Source: Chitinophagales bacterium
GTDB taxonomy: Bacteria; Bacteroidota; Bacteroidia; Chitinophagales; UBA8649
Direction of reading: 5' to 3'
Length of the DNA stretch: 64,000 nucleotides
NCBI GenBank assembly: GCA_020635995.1
Contig: JACJYS010000004.1
Location: 186,001 to 250,000, forward strand
Part shown: positions 1 through 9,352 of the stretch, in pieces
How the letters are laid out: each line of letters starts with the position of its first letter
How positions within the stretch are numbered: the stretch's first letter is position 1
Notes under the pieces: generated by a model
The model's database searches: none
Told to the model about the DNA's origin: nothing
Seen by the model: only the letters and a program-made list of their open reading frames with translations
Translations under genes and position numbers: made by a program

Positions 1-1449
1 CCAATACAATAAATCAAAAAAGCTGACTAAATCTGCGTTTTTAACTTTACTTTTCCAATCGCTTATATTTTCATACAGTTCTTTAAATACTTCAGCCTCC
101 TCGTTCTTAGGGCTTGAAACTATTTTTTTAAAATATTTCATTAGCAAGCTATGCTCTTCAAATAACACTTCTTTCCTCAGCATTTCTCTGTAAAGATTTA
201 CACATAAGTTATTAGCCAACTCTATATTGCCCAATTCGTAATGAAGAATTAGTTGAAATAATTTTCCTGTAATTAAGCGTTGTGGTTGCTTTCTAATTTC
301 ATCATCTTCAATAAAAAGGTTAATTAAATCTAAGGTGCATTCATAATCTTTAGTTAAAAAAAGTGCCTTTGCTGTATTTTCATAAATGTATGATTTAAAA
401 CTGGAAGCCGTTACTGCCCAAGGATACATTTGCACTATTTCTTTGGCTTTTTTTCCTGCTTCGGGTAGTTTATCTAAAGCCAAATTAATTAATACTACAC
501 AAAATTCTAAACGCAGAATGTAGTAATCCTTTTTAACCAAAACTTTGGCAGATTTTTCGTTTTTAAGTTCAACTTTCACTTTGTTATATACCTTAAAAAA
601 ATCTTTGTCTTGCACTCGCACTGCCAATATTTGCAAATAATTCATAACCAAATCAAAGTAAAAGGCTTTATCTCTTTCTTTAAAATCATTATTGGCATTT
701 ATAAGGTTATACATCTTTTCATGCGATTTTAAACTGTCTTCTCTCTTCCCCAGCATACCATAACACATAATTTTAACATACTCTTTTATTACATTTAAAG
801 AAATGGTATGTTTTGAATTTTCGGCTAAAACATCATTTTCAAGTATCTCATTAATTTCTCTAATTTCATTTTCAGTTCTGGGCGATAAACCCATTTTTAA
901 TCGCTTATGAATAATATCTGCTTGCAGTCCGTCTATTAAAATTCTTTGTTCTAACCAAGCCTGATTTATTTTCATTTCTTTCAATATTTCCTGCTCATTT
1001 TCAATATTATATACATTAAAACTATTAGAAGATTTGTATTTTTTCACATAAGCAATAGGCAGATAGTTTCTCAAGTCGTATCTTTCGCAAAGTTGTATGT
1101 ATTTTAATATTTTTTTAAGTGCATCTTCTTTCAAACCTTTATCTAAAAGTATTTGCGTTTGCTGCAATAACTTCATTAATTCTATTTCAATATCATTTGA
1201 ATAAGCAACTAATCCATTTACTATAATATCAAATAAATTGGTTTTTATAAAACTTAAATTCTTCTCGTTTTTAAGCCCGCTAAAATATTTTTTTTCTTGA
1301 CTAACATTTTCCATTCCATTAATGTTGTCAAACAATTTTATATAAGAAGGCTTCGTACTATTTGTATTTATAAAGTATCTTTTTAAATACGTTTTTTCAT
1401 GCGGTGACAAACTCTTAATCAATTTGTAAAGCGAATCATTAATAATCAT
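1..1449 (-). CDS. Unknown alpha-helical repeat-like protein, C-terminus cut by window edge
   Basis: The reading frame is open without a stop from the ATG complement at 1447-1449 to base 1, giving 483 codons, and runs off the left edge. The N-terminus reads MIINDSLYKLIKSLSPHEK. The N-terminal type with SLSPHEKxYLKRYF is one I associate with uncharacterised Bacteroidota proteins of about 500 residues. The rest is Lys/Glu/Leu-rich and predicted helical, with the rhythm of degenerate TPR-like helix pairs. No signal peptide, catalytic motif or membrane segment is visible. It resembles the protein at 59291-60757 in size and composition, but I could not show homology by eye. In-frame stop TTA complement lies just upstream (1462-1464), so the start is well bounded. 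Function unknown. Confidence 0.8.
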   Translation of the reverse strand, partial: MIINDSLYKLIKSLSPHEKTYLKRYFINTNSTKPSYIKLFDNINGMENVSQEKKYFSGLKNEKNLSFIKTNLFDIIVNGLVAYSNDIEIELMKLLQQTQILLDKGLKEDALKKILKYIQLCERYDLRNYLPIAYVKKYKSSNSFNVYNIENEQEILKEMKINQAWLEQRILIDGLQADIIHKRLKMGLSPRTENEIREINEILENDVLAENSKHTISLNVIKEYVKIMCYGMLGKREDSLKSHEKMYNLINANNDFKERDKAFYFDLVMNYLQILAVRVQDKDFFKVYNKVKVELKNEKSAKVLVKKDYYILRLEFCVVLINLALDKLPEAGKKAKEIVQMYPWAVTASSFKSYIYENTAKALFLTKDYECTLDLINLFIEDDEIRKQPQRLITGKLFQLILHYELGNIELANNLCVNLYREMLRKEVLFEEHSLLMKYFKKIVSSPKNEEAEVFKELYENISDWKSKVKNADLVSFFDLLYW

Positions 1450-1682
1450 ACTATCAAATTTTTATCAAATTTCATCACTCTTATTTTATTATTAAAATAT
1501 AACAGCACTTTTTTGTAAATAAGTAAATAATTCAGAAAATGGTGCTTTAAAAGAAATAAATATAAGACAATCAATTAGTTAAATGTATTTTAAGTACCTC
1601 AGAAACTTGTAATTATAGCTCAATTTGTATTTTTTATGCTCTTTATGTCCAATAAATTTGATGTTGAAATAAATAAAACATT

Positions 1683-2735
1683 ATGAATTTATTATTTAAC
1701 ACATGGACCAAAATACAAGTATTATTTTTTCTATTTTCTTTTACAATTGCTTGTAATAATACTTCAAGCCAACATGATTTATTAGCACAAACTTCATTTA
1801 ACTACACTAATAGTAATGAAGAACAACCTTACCAAAAAACGAATGAGGAAGTTATAACAAAAACGAATGAAATAAATACAAAAAATAAAAGAAGTATTAA
1901 AACATTTACCGATCCTCAATTTAATGCTTATTCCTTTCAATATCCTTCTAACTATGCTGCAAACGGAGGCTTTTTAAATGATATGTACGCATTTCCACAT
2001 GCCAATTTAATTAGTGATGATAATAAGAATTTTATTTTTATAAACGATCCCAATTCATTTGCATACATGCCGGTAAACCAAGTTTTTGGTGGCTACGAAG
2101 GGCAAATGTATATGGGCTGCCTACTGGTTAATGCAATGGACGAATATACTCATGCAAATATTGCATTACAAAAAAAAGGCTTACAAAATATTAGCATAAA
2201 AAACCCGATTAAAGATAAAAAATTAGGAACGGCTTATACTGTTAATTGCGCAGATGCTGATGGAATAAATTGGCACGGAAAGGTTTATATAAAGTTTCAA
2301 TATGTAGATAATATGCCTGTAATAATTCCTTTTGAAAGTGGTTATTTAACTACAAACAATAATGTGGAGGTAATAGAAAATGATTTTGCCATTTTTCAAG
2401 CAACATTTTTACCCAATATGCAAGTGGTTAATCAATTAGGAAATGAAAAGAGCAATCAGTTGCAACAAGCTACTGCACAAAACGAAGCCTATGTAAATCA
2501 ACTAATTAAAAACATGCAGGAGTTTGATAAACAAATATTAAGCAATGCCGATAAAACAATAGACATCATTAATAACGAATCTCAACGGCTTAATCCTTTT
2601 ACAGGAGAAATAATAGAAATAACGGAAGACAACAATCAATATTATTTTATAAACCAACAAGGCAATATCATATCCAATAATACAGGTAAGAGTCCGGGAG
2701 CAGATTATAAAGAAATGAAAGAATATCATAAATAA
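1683..2735 (+). CDS. Putative exported lipoprotein, unknown function
   Basis: 350 residues. The N-terminus has a hydrophobic stretch (about residues 10-23) ending in TIAC-NN, a plausible but not ideal lipobox, so the protein is probably lipid-anchored. After a Ser/Thr/Asn/Lys-rich linker (to about residue 75) comes a folded region with many aromatic residues and no motif I recognise. The C-terminal part (residues 255-300) is Gln/Asn-rich and may form a helix. It lies 30 bp upstream of the first ELWxxDGT protein on the same strand, so the two may be co-transcribed. No family assigned. Confidence 0.75.
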   Translation: MNLLFNTWTKIQVLFFLFSFTIACNNTSSQHDLLAQTSFNYTNSNEEQPYQKTNEEVITKTNEINTKNKRSIKTFTDPQFNAYSFQYPSNYAANGGFLNDMYAFPHANLISDDNKNFIFINDPNSFAYMPVNQVFGGYEGQMYMGCLLVNAMDEYTHANIALQKKGLQNISIKNPIKDKKLGTAYTVNCADADGINWHGKVYIKFQYVDNMPVIIPFESGYLTTNNNVEVIENDFAIFQATFLPNMQVVNQLGNEKSNQLQQATAQNEAYVNQLIKNMQEFDKQILSNADKTIDIINNESQRLNPFTGEIIEITEDNNQYYFINQQGNIISNNTGKSPGADYKEMKEYHK

Positions 2736-2765
2736 AATATTATAAAACAATTAAAAATTACTATT

Positions 2766-4424
2766 ATGAAACAATTATTTACATTTATTTTAATGAGCAT
2801 TTATTTAAGTGTTACATCTCAAACATTTGAGCTGGTAAAAGATATTTATCCCGGTAACAATAATTCTTATCCTACAAGTTTAACCACTTTTAATAATAAA
2901 ATCTATTTTGGAGCAACTGATGAATTAGGTTCCGGTCTTTGGGTTTCTGATGGTACTTCTACAGGAACCTACAAAATAAGCGATGTAACTGTATCTTCTG
3001 ACGAATACTTTGGAAGATTTACTGAATTTGATAGCAAATTGTATTTCTTAGGTTCTGATGCTACATATTCTTCGGAACTTTGGGTAACTAACGGCACAGA
3101 AACCGGAACTTATATGATAAAAGATATAAACCCGGGTGCTAACAGTAGTTTTATTCGTGAACTTACCGTTTTTAATAATAAATTGTATTTCATTGCAGAA
3201 GATGATATACACGGGCAAGAACTATGGGTTACAAATGGCACAGAAACCGGAACTTACATGGTAAAAGACATCAACCCTTTATCTTCTACTAACTATGAAG
3301 ATCCGGAATTTTTGTTTGTTTTTAATACTAAATTATACTTTTCTGCCAGTGACGGAACGCATGGCAATGAACTATGGGTAAGCGATGGTACAGAAGCAGG
3401 TACTTTTATGCTAAAAGACATTTGGGTAGGAAATGGAGCGTCTAGTCCAAGAGATTTTATAACTTATAACAACAAACTTTATTTTAATGCATCTGATGAT
3501 AATGGCAGAGAACTTTGGGTTACAGATGGCACAGAAATAGGGACATATATGGTAAAGGATATATATCCGGGAAGTGAGGATGGCATACTTTGGGTAAATA
3601 ATGACGGATTTAAAATTGTTAATAATAAAATGTTCTTTTGGGCAGAAGATGGCACTAATGGAACGGAGCTTTGGGTTACAGATGGTACGTCTATAGGAAC
3701 ACATTTAGTAAAAGATATTTTCCCCGGGTATGATGGAACATTGGTAAACAGTTCTTGGCCAAGAAATTTTATGGAATTAAATGGAAAACTTTTGTTTGTT
3801 GCCAACAATGATACTTATGGGGTTGAATTATGGGAAAGCGATGGTACAGAAGTGGGTACTAAATTATTGAAAGATACAAATCCAAGCAACAGTACAAGTG
3901 GCACTTACAATATAGTAGATTTTAAACTTGGTACAAAAAGAAACAACAAGCTATACTTTATGGCAGATGCCGGCACCAATGGTTATGAACTATGGGGAAC
4001 TGACGGCACAGAAACTGGTACCATAAAAATTGTTCCCGAATTTTCTACCACATATAATCCGTTTGAGTTTAATCAAAACTACGCAACCATACTTACCACT
4101 ATGAATGGTGATATATATATGTCAGCTAAATTTGATGATAAGGGCTACGAACTATGGAAATACACGGCAGGAACTACCTCTATAAATACTATTGACAAAT
4201 CAATAATATTTAATGTTTACCCTAATCCCACTTCTAGTTTATTAAATATAACCTGTGAAGAAGAAATTAATAAGATTGAAATAATGGATTTAGTAGGGAA
4301 AGTAGTTTTAGAGCAAAATTTGAATACCAATCAAATGAACATACAGGATTTACCTATTGGAATTTACTTATTAACGGTTTATGCCGATACAAGAATTGAA
4401 AGCCAAAAAATTATAAAAAATTAA
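2766..4424 (+). CDS. ELWxxDGT-repeat protein with T9SS C-terminal sorting domain (copy 1)
   Basis: 552 residues. A signal peptide (MKQLFTFILMSIYLSVTSQ) is followed by eight clear copies of the ELWxxDGTxxGTyxvKDI repeat, about 50-60 residues apart, plus a degenerate ninth (YELWKYTAGT). This is the ELWxxDGT repeat family, probably a beta-propeller-like surface protein. The last ~75 residues (from FNVYPNPTSSLLNI to QKIIKN) are a type A T9SS sorting domain, so the protein should cross the outer membrane and be attached or released. It is a tandem paralogue of 4448-6085, 23 bp downstream, with nearly identical 5' and 3' DNA. What the repeats bind is unknown. Confidence 0.92.
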   Translation: MKQLFTFILMSIYLSVTSQTFELVKDIYPGNNNSYPTSLTTFNNKIYFGATDELGSGLWVSDGTSTGTYKISDVTVSSDEYFGRFTEFDSKLYFLGSDATYSSELWVTNGTETGTYMIKDINPGANSSFIRELTVFNNKLYFIAEDDIHGQELWVTNGTETGTYMVKDINPLSSTNYEDPEFLFVFNTKLYFSASDGTHGNELWVSDGTEAGTFMLKDIWVGNGASSPRDFITYNNKLYFNASDDNGRELWVTDGTEIGTYMVKDIYPGSEDGILWVNNDGFKIVNNKMFFWAEDGTNGTELWVTDGTSIGTHLVKDIFPGYDGTLVNSSWPRNFMELNGKLLFVANNDTYGVELWESDGTEVGTKLLKDTNPSNSTSGTYNIVDFKLGTKRNNKLYFMADAGTNGYELWGTDGTETGTIKIVPEFSTTYNPFEFNQNYATILTTMNGDIYMSAKFDDKGYELWKYTAGTTSINTIDKSIIFNVYPNPTSSLLNITCEEEINKIEIMDLVGKVVLEQNLNTNQMNIQDLPIGIYLLTVYADTRIESQKIIKN

Positions 4425-4447
4425 TTTAACCTTTAAACATTACAACT

Positions 4448-6085
4448 ATGAAACAATTATTTACATTTATTTTAATGAGTATTTATTTAAGTGCCACCTC
4501 TCAAACATTTGAGCTGGTTAAAGATATATTCCCCGGAAGTGGAAATTCACGACCACATTCGTTGACATTCTACAGTAATAAACTCTATTTTACGGCAGGG
4601 AGTCCTAACACAGAAGAACAACTATGGGTTAGTAACGGTACAGAAGCAGGTACATACATGCTGAAAAACATTAATGATTCAATAAATTCTTATCCTTACG
4701 CATATACTGTACTTAACAATAAGTTATACTTTCATGCTTTTAATGCCAGTACAGGTACAGAACTATGGGTAAGCGATGGTACAGAAGCAGGTACACACAT
4801 TTTAAAAGATATTGTTCCGGGAACGGAAGGTAGTATATTTCTAATACAACAAATTATTAAAACAAATAGTCATATTTTTTTTTCTACCTTAAGTGGGCAG
4901 TTGTGGGCAAGTGATGGCACTATGGCGGGTACAATTATGGTTCAAGAATTTAATGCAAGTTCTCTTGTTCTTTATATAAATTCTACAGCTATCTTAAATG
5001 ATAGAATATTTTTTGAGGGAAATGATGATGTTTATGGAACAGAGCTTTGGGTAAGCGATGGAACGCAATCTGGTACTTATATGGTTAAAGATATTGCCTC
5101 AGGTTCGGGTGGTTCATCAATTAATGGTTTAACCACATTTAATAATAAAGTCTATTTTGGTGCAAATGGTGATGATAATAATGGAGATGAACTTTGGGTT
5201 ACAGACGGCACAGAATCTGGCACCCACATTGTTAAAGATATTGTTCCTGGAACTGCATCTTCATACCCATACAATTTTATTGAATATAATAATAAATTAT
5301 ATTTTACAGTAAGTAATAATAACGGAGATGATGAACTTTGGGTTACAGACGGCACAGAAAATGGCACATATTTTTTTATGGATATTGATCCAACACATAG
5401 TAGATTTTACATTCATAAAAGTATAATATACAATAACAAATTATACTTTTTTGTTAGAAATTATGATACCGGAGGAAGCTATGCTAATAATAGTAACCAG
5501 TTATGGGTTACCGATGGAACAGTAAGTGGTTCTTATCCATTAAAAGAATTTTCGCATGATGATTGGTATTCAAGCAGAATATTAGATATAATTATTTATA
5601 ATAATAAAATATATTTTGGTGCTAATGGAGATGACAATGGACATGAACTTTGGGAATCTGATGGCACAAGTGACGGAACAATAAAATTAGCACCCAATTC
5701 TTCTACTACATACGAACCATTAGATCCCAATGATGAAATGTATGATTTTAACTTTCAAATCCTAAATGGTTCATTATATTTCCCGGCTAATTATTATAAT
5801 AACGGTTATGAGCTATGGAAATTTACAACTGAAACTACTGCTATAAATACTATTGACAAATCAATAACATTTAATGTTTACCCAAATCCCACTTCTAGTT
5901 TATTAAATATAACCTGTGAAGAAAAAATTGATAAGATTGAAATAATGGATTTAGTAGGGAAAGTAGTTTTAGAGCAAAATTTGAATACCAGTCAAGTAAA
6001 CATAGAAAATTTACCTAACGGTATTTATCTATTAAAGGTTTATGCCCATAAAGGAATATCCAGCAAGAAAATAATTAAAAAATAA
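4448..6085 (+). CDS. ELWxxDGT-repeat protein with T9SS C-terminal sorting domain (copy 2)
   Basis: 545 residues with the same plan as its upstream paralogue: signal peptide ending LSATSQ, eight ELWxxDGT-type repeats (two are QLW variants), a degenerate ninth repeat YELWKFTTET, and a T9SS type A tail from FNVYPNPTSSLLNI onward. The first ~60 bases and the ~150 bases that encode the start of the sorting domain match copy 1 almost base for base, while the central repeats have diverged. That pattern suggests duplication followed by gene conversion at the ends or selection at the middle. A hairpin at 6109-6138 probably ends the transcript. Confidence 0.92.
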   Translation: MKQLFTFILMSIYLSATSQTFELVKDIFPGSGNSRPHSLTFYSNKLYFTAGSPNTEEQLWVSNGTEAGTYMLKNINDSINSYPYAYTVLNNKLYFHAFNASTGTELWVSDGTEAGTHILKDIVPGTEGSIFLIQQIIKTNSHIFFSTLSGQLWASDGTMAGTIMVQEFNASSLVLYINSTAILNDRIFFEGNDDVYGTELWVSDGTQSGTYMVKDIASGSGGSSINGLTTFNNKVYFGANGDDNNGDELWVTDGTESGTHIVKDIVPGTASSYPYNFIEYNNKLYFTVSNNNGDDELWVTDGTENGTYFFMDIDPTHSRFYIHKSIIYNNKLYFFVRNYDTGGSYANNSNQLWVTDGTVSGSYPLKEFSHDDWYSSRILDIIIYNNKIYFGANGDDNGHELWESDGTSDGTIKLAPNSSTTYEPLDPNDEMYDFNFQILNGSLYFPANYYNNGYELWKFTTETTAINTIDKSITFNVYPNPTSSLLNITCEEKIDKIEIMDLVGKVVLEQNLNTSQVNIENLPNGIYLLKVYAHKGISSKKIIKK

Positions 6086-6108
6086 CCAATTTTCACTACC
6101 TACCAAGG

Positions 6109-6138
6109 AAAAGGAGTGGTTTCTATACTACTCCTTTT
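6109..6138 (+). terminator. Probable terminator after the ELWxxDGT pair
   Basis: A 12-bp stem with one G-T pair (AAAAGGAGTGGT ... ACTACTCCTTTT) encloses a 6-base loop, 24 bases after the stop codon at 6083-6085. The T tract after the stem is short (TTTTCT), so termination efficiency is uncertain. Confidence 0.6.
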
Positions 6139-6220
6139 CTACTACTATGTTGACATGTTAATAAGTAAATTTTACAAAGAACTAAAATTACTTAAATTTA
6201 ACTAACCAAAATAAACTAAA

Positions 6221-6691
6221 ATGAAATGGCGAAAATTAAATGGTCAAGAAGTTGGGAATGATATAGTAAGCATAGTGGAAGATACTATTCTCCGAGAAAA
6301 AATAGAAGGTAATGAAATTAAAATTTGTGTAGGTACCGACTCGCAAGTTTATAAAAAACATACTGAATTTGCTACGGTTGTAGTCTTTCTTCGCAAAGGA
6401 AGTGGTGGTTTTATGTACATTAATAACTATAAAGAATACAAAAAATTAGGTTTAAAAGAACGTATGATTTTAGAAGTAAGCAAAAGTATAGAAGTTGCTT
6501 ACAGCTTTTGCCATTTGTTAGATGATTATAATGTTGATTTAGAAGTTCATGCCGATATAAATACTAATCCTCAGTTTAAGTCAAACTCAGCTCTTAGCGA
6601 TGCTATGGGTTATATACTAAGTATGGGATTTCAGTTTAAAGCTAAACCTAATGCTTTTGCCAGTAGCAGCTGTGCCGATAAAGTAGTTTAG
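6221..6691 (+). CDS. YkuK-like RNase H fold protein (DUF458)
   Basis: 156 residues, the usual size of the YkuK / DUF458 family of RNase H-like proteins. The diagnostic stretch is KICVGTDSQVYKKHTEFATV (residues 34-53), where the GTDSQ segment supplies the conserved Asp of the fold, followed by a strand-rich region and a second acidic strand VDLEVHADIN. It is cytoplasmic, with no signal peptide. The biochemical role of this family is not established; a nuclease or nucleic-acid-binding role is inferred from the fold. It stands alone, convergent with the gene at 6723-7580. Confidence 0.8.
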   Translation: MKWRKLNGQEVGNDIVSIVEDTILREKIEGNEIKICVGTDSQVYKKHTEFATVVVFLRKGSGGFMYINNYKEYKKLGLKERMILEVSKSIEVAYSFCHLLDDYNVDLEVHADINTNPQFKSNSALSDAMGYILSMGFQFKAKPNAFASSSCADKVV

Positions 6692-6722
6692 ATAGACGGT
6701 TAGATTTTATAGACAGTTAGAC

Positions 6723-7580
6723 TTATAGAAGTTTATAACACAAATCATTAGCTTGTATTTTTTGTTCTATTATTTTGCTTTTATGCAATGTATAAATTAC
6801 ATTTTCAAGCATTTTAAAGCTAATAATATCATTTGTACTCCACTCGGTACTGTGAAACCAATTATTTACATCTTCCAATTTCTGCCCGTAGCGTTTGCTC
6901 ACTTCCGGCACACTATCTATTGAAGTCATAAACTGATGATTGACAAAATAAAGCACTTTAAGCATGGTTTTTAATGCTTCTGTTTTTTCGGCTATGGCTT
7001 TTTCCGTTGCTGTTATTACAAAACAAGGCCAAGGCGTTACAAATTCTCCCAACGATTTTAAAATTCCATTATCTACATAAGGCTTGGTAGTGTATCTTTC
7101 CCAGTAAAAAACATCTGTTTGTAATTTACTTAAAGACTCCAATGCTCCTTCTAAATTTTTGATAACCATAAATTGGTCTTTTTCAAGAGTTTTCTCTTTA
7201 TACAAAGCATCTACGTAAGGCATTAAATGCGAGCCCGAACCAAAACGACTAATAGCATATTTCTTATCGTAAATTTCGCCATAATATTTTATAGGATTAT
7301 TAGCTCCGGAAAACACACCCCAAATTAATGGCGTGTTCAAATATTTACTTATAATTTTTGACGGATTGCCTTCGGCTATATCTTTAATTACTCCTTCGGT
7401 AAGCAAAACACAAACATCTACTTCATGTTCTCTTAGGGCTTTAGTCATTTGCCCTGTACCGCCCTTATACTCTACCCATTCTACATTGACGCCTTCTTTT
7501 GTAAAAAGCTGATTTTCAATAGCTAAATGCCATGGCAAATTAAAATGTTCCGGTACGCCACCTACTCTAATTGTTTGCAT
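6723..7580 (-). CDS. NMT1/THI5-like substrate-binding domain protein lacking a signal peptide
   Basis: 285 residues. It begins directly with the mature-type sequence MQTIRVGGVPEHFNLPWHLA, then EYKGGTGQMTKALREHEVDV, typical of the periplasmic-binding fold of NMT1/THI5-like (SsuA/TauA-type) proteins. No export signal or lipobox precedes this domain, and no ABC permease or ATPase gene is adjacent. It therefore looks like a cytoplasmic, stand-alone member, perhaps an enzyme or sensor rather than a transporter subunit. The ligand cannot be read from the sequence. Confidence 0.75.
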   Translation of the reverse strand: MQTIRVGGVPEHFNLPWHLAIENQLFTKEGVNVEWVEYKGGTGQMTKALREHEVDVCVLLTEGVIKDIAEGNPSKIISKYLNTPLIWGVFSGANNPIKYYGEIYDKKYAISRFGSGSHLMPYVDALYKEKTLEKDQFMVIKNLEGALESLSKLQTDVFYWERYTTKPYVDNGILKSLGEFVTPWPCFVITATEKAIAEKTEALKTMLKVLYFVNHQFMTSIDSVPEVSKRYGQKLEDVNNWFHSTEWSTNDIISFKMLENVIYTLHKSKIIEQKIQANDLCYKLL

Positions 7581-7618
7581 TTTTTCTGTATTTAATTAAA
7601 ATGCAAAATTACAAAACT

Positions 7619-9295
7619 TTAATAAGTCATAGCTCTATAAGGCAAATTCATTCTAAAACCTATTCCTATCCATGTATTGCTTCTGTCTTGAGCGTCCACA
7701 TCGCTATTTACAGAGCGGTAGCTGATATTTATATCGGCAAACATATTGTGCCAAAACTGATAAGAGGCTAAAAACTCAATATAATTAACTCTGTATGCTA
7801 CGCCCTGCCCTACAAAATTATCGTACTCATTTGTTGCTAAATTGCCATTAGATTCTTGAAAAATATCTCCTCCATAAAGTGTACCTGTGCTATCTATACC
7901 GTGCACTGCATTTATATACATTAATTGCAAATTCAAATTAGGCAATTTATTAGGCTGATATCTAATTATTCCTATAGCTTCTCTAAAATTTGCTCCCAGT
8001 GGGTGTGCCAGCTCTTGGTTGTAATGTGTATAATTTGCCAAAGTAGCGTTTCCGGCTCCACTATGCGTGTAAGTAAACGGACGAGCCATATTGTATTCTG
8101 CTTGAATATCTAAGTTTTTTAATCCTGCTACATTTACATATTTTGCTCCAATTTGTAGTGCATATTTATTTGCCCACCAACCATCTCTTTTTCTTATATG
8201 CGAAAAATTAAATTCATCCATTAATAATTGCCCATAAAACTGAACTCTACGTGCCACATTGGCTTTAAAATCAAATCCTATTACGGCATTATCCGGACTG
8301 CCCAAAGATTGTTCTATGCTTCTATAAAATATAATAGGATTCAAATAATGAAACTCAAAATGATTGCTTCTACTCATTATTACGCCTTCAAATACACCAA
8401 AATCTAACCAATGTGTGGCACTAAAATTCAAATGATGAAAAGCACCGTATTTTTTAGGCAATAATCTATCTGCTCCTCTGTTATACTGTGCTGTTAATTC
8501 AGCAAAAATACTTTGATAATTAATTCGCCATACTCTTATGTTCATTTTTAAAAACATATATGCATTGGCATTATCGCTTAAAAATAAAGAGCGGTAGCCA
8601 TTTCCTATAAAGTTTTTATCATAGCCAAATTGAAAATCTATATGTTTAAGCACATTAAATGTCATATACCCTCGTGTAGTAAAATAATCTTGCCCTTTTA
8701 CTTTATAATCTTTCCAATATCCATCGCCCGGCACGTTAGCATATTCCCTATCTATTCTTTCATCTCTTACAAAACTTGGAAAACGCATTAAATTGCTACT
8801 CAAGTGAAAGTAAAAACTCAGTTTTTTCTTTATAGAAGCTCTAAACTCAAAACCTCTTGGTATGCTAAAAGTTAATTTATCTCCTATTTCCGGAGCGAAA
8901 TGCATTTGCAAAACAGGATTAACTCTTAGTGTAAATGCCTTAGTATTTACGGCAAACATGGAAGCTCTTTCGGGATAAAAAATCTTTAAAAATGGCTTGC
9001 GTTTAGTACTAAAAGAATCTACCCATTCTGAATTATCATTCATCAAATACTGCAAATTATAATTTAAAGACTTATTCAAATCTACATTAGAATTGTACAT
9101 AGTTTCGGCATATTCTCCTATCCATGTTCTATTATATGGTTTTACCGAAGTATGCGGAAATGGCAAAATTTTTCCATATTGAATATCTAAACGTTCCATT
9201 TGATGATACGTGTAGGTATTTAAAGGCGTGTAAGTACCTTGTGCTTTTACAAAAACCGCAACAAACAACACAATAAAAGTGAAAAAATATTTCAT
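7619..9295 (-). CDS. Outer-membrane beta-barrel protein, Wzi/RemB-like
   Basis: About 558 residues from the preferred start at 9295 (MKYFFTFIVLFVAVFVKA-QG, a clean signal peptide). An in-frame ATG ten codons upstream (9325) would put charged and polar residues before the hydrophobic core and is less likely. The rest is rich in alternating aromatic and polar beta-strand segments, e.g. HIDFQFGYDKNFIGNGYRS. It resembles the capsule-assembly Wzi / gliding-associated RemB type of Bacteroidota outer-membrane proteins. That assignment is from memory of the family. A role in polysaccharide handling or surface adhesion is inference. It is followed on the same strand by 6723-7580. Confidence 0.7.
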   Translation of the reverse strand: MKYFFTFIVLFVAVFVKAQGTYTPLNTYTYHQMERLDIQYGKILPFPHTSVKPYNRTWIGEYAETMYNSNVDLNKSLNYNLQYLMNDNSEWVDSFSTKRKPFLKIFYPERASMFAVNTKAFTLRVNPVLQMHFAPEIGDKLTFSIPRGFEFRASIKKKLSFYFHLSSNLMRFPSFVRDERIDREYANVPGDGYWKDYKVKGQDYFTTRGYMTFNVLKHIDFQFGYDKNFIGNGYRSLFLSDNANAYMFLKMNIRVWRINYQSIFAELTAQYNRGADRLLPKKYGAFHHLNFSATHWLDFGVFEGVIMSRSNHFEFHYLNPIIFYRSIEQSLGSPDNAVIGFDFKANVARRVQFYGQLLMDEFNFSHIRKRDGWWANKYALQIGAKYVNVAGLKNLDIQAEYNMARPFTYTHSGAGNATLANYTHYNQELAHPLGANFREAIGIIRYQPNKLPNLNLQLMYINAVHGIDSTGTLYGGDIFQESNGNLATNEYDNFVGQGVAYRVNYIEFLASYQFWHNMFADINISYRSVNSDVDAQDRSNTWIGIGFRMNLPYRAMTY

Positions 9296-9352
9296 AGGCA
9301 AAGTATCAAAACCCAAAAATAGCATATTATTGTTAAAAAGTGTAAATTACTT

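Noticed and set aside
3411..3808. Two minus-strand open frames of ~100 codons in the first ELWxxDGT gene
   Set aside because: Antisense shadows of the regular repeat; the DGTE codons create stop-free frames on the other strand.
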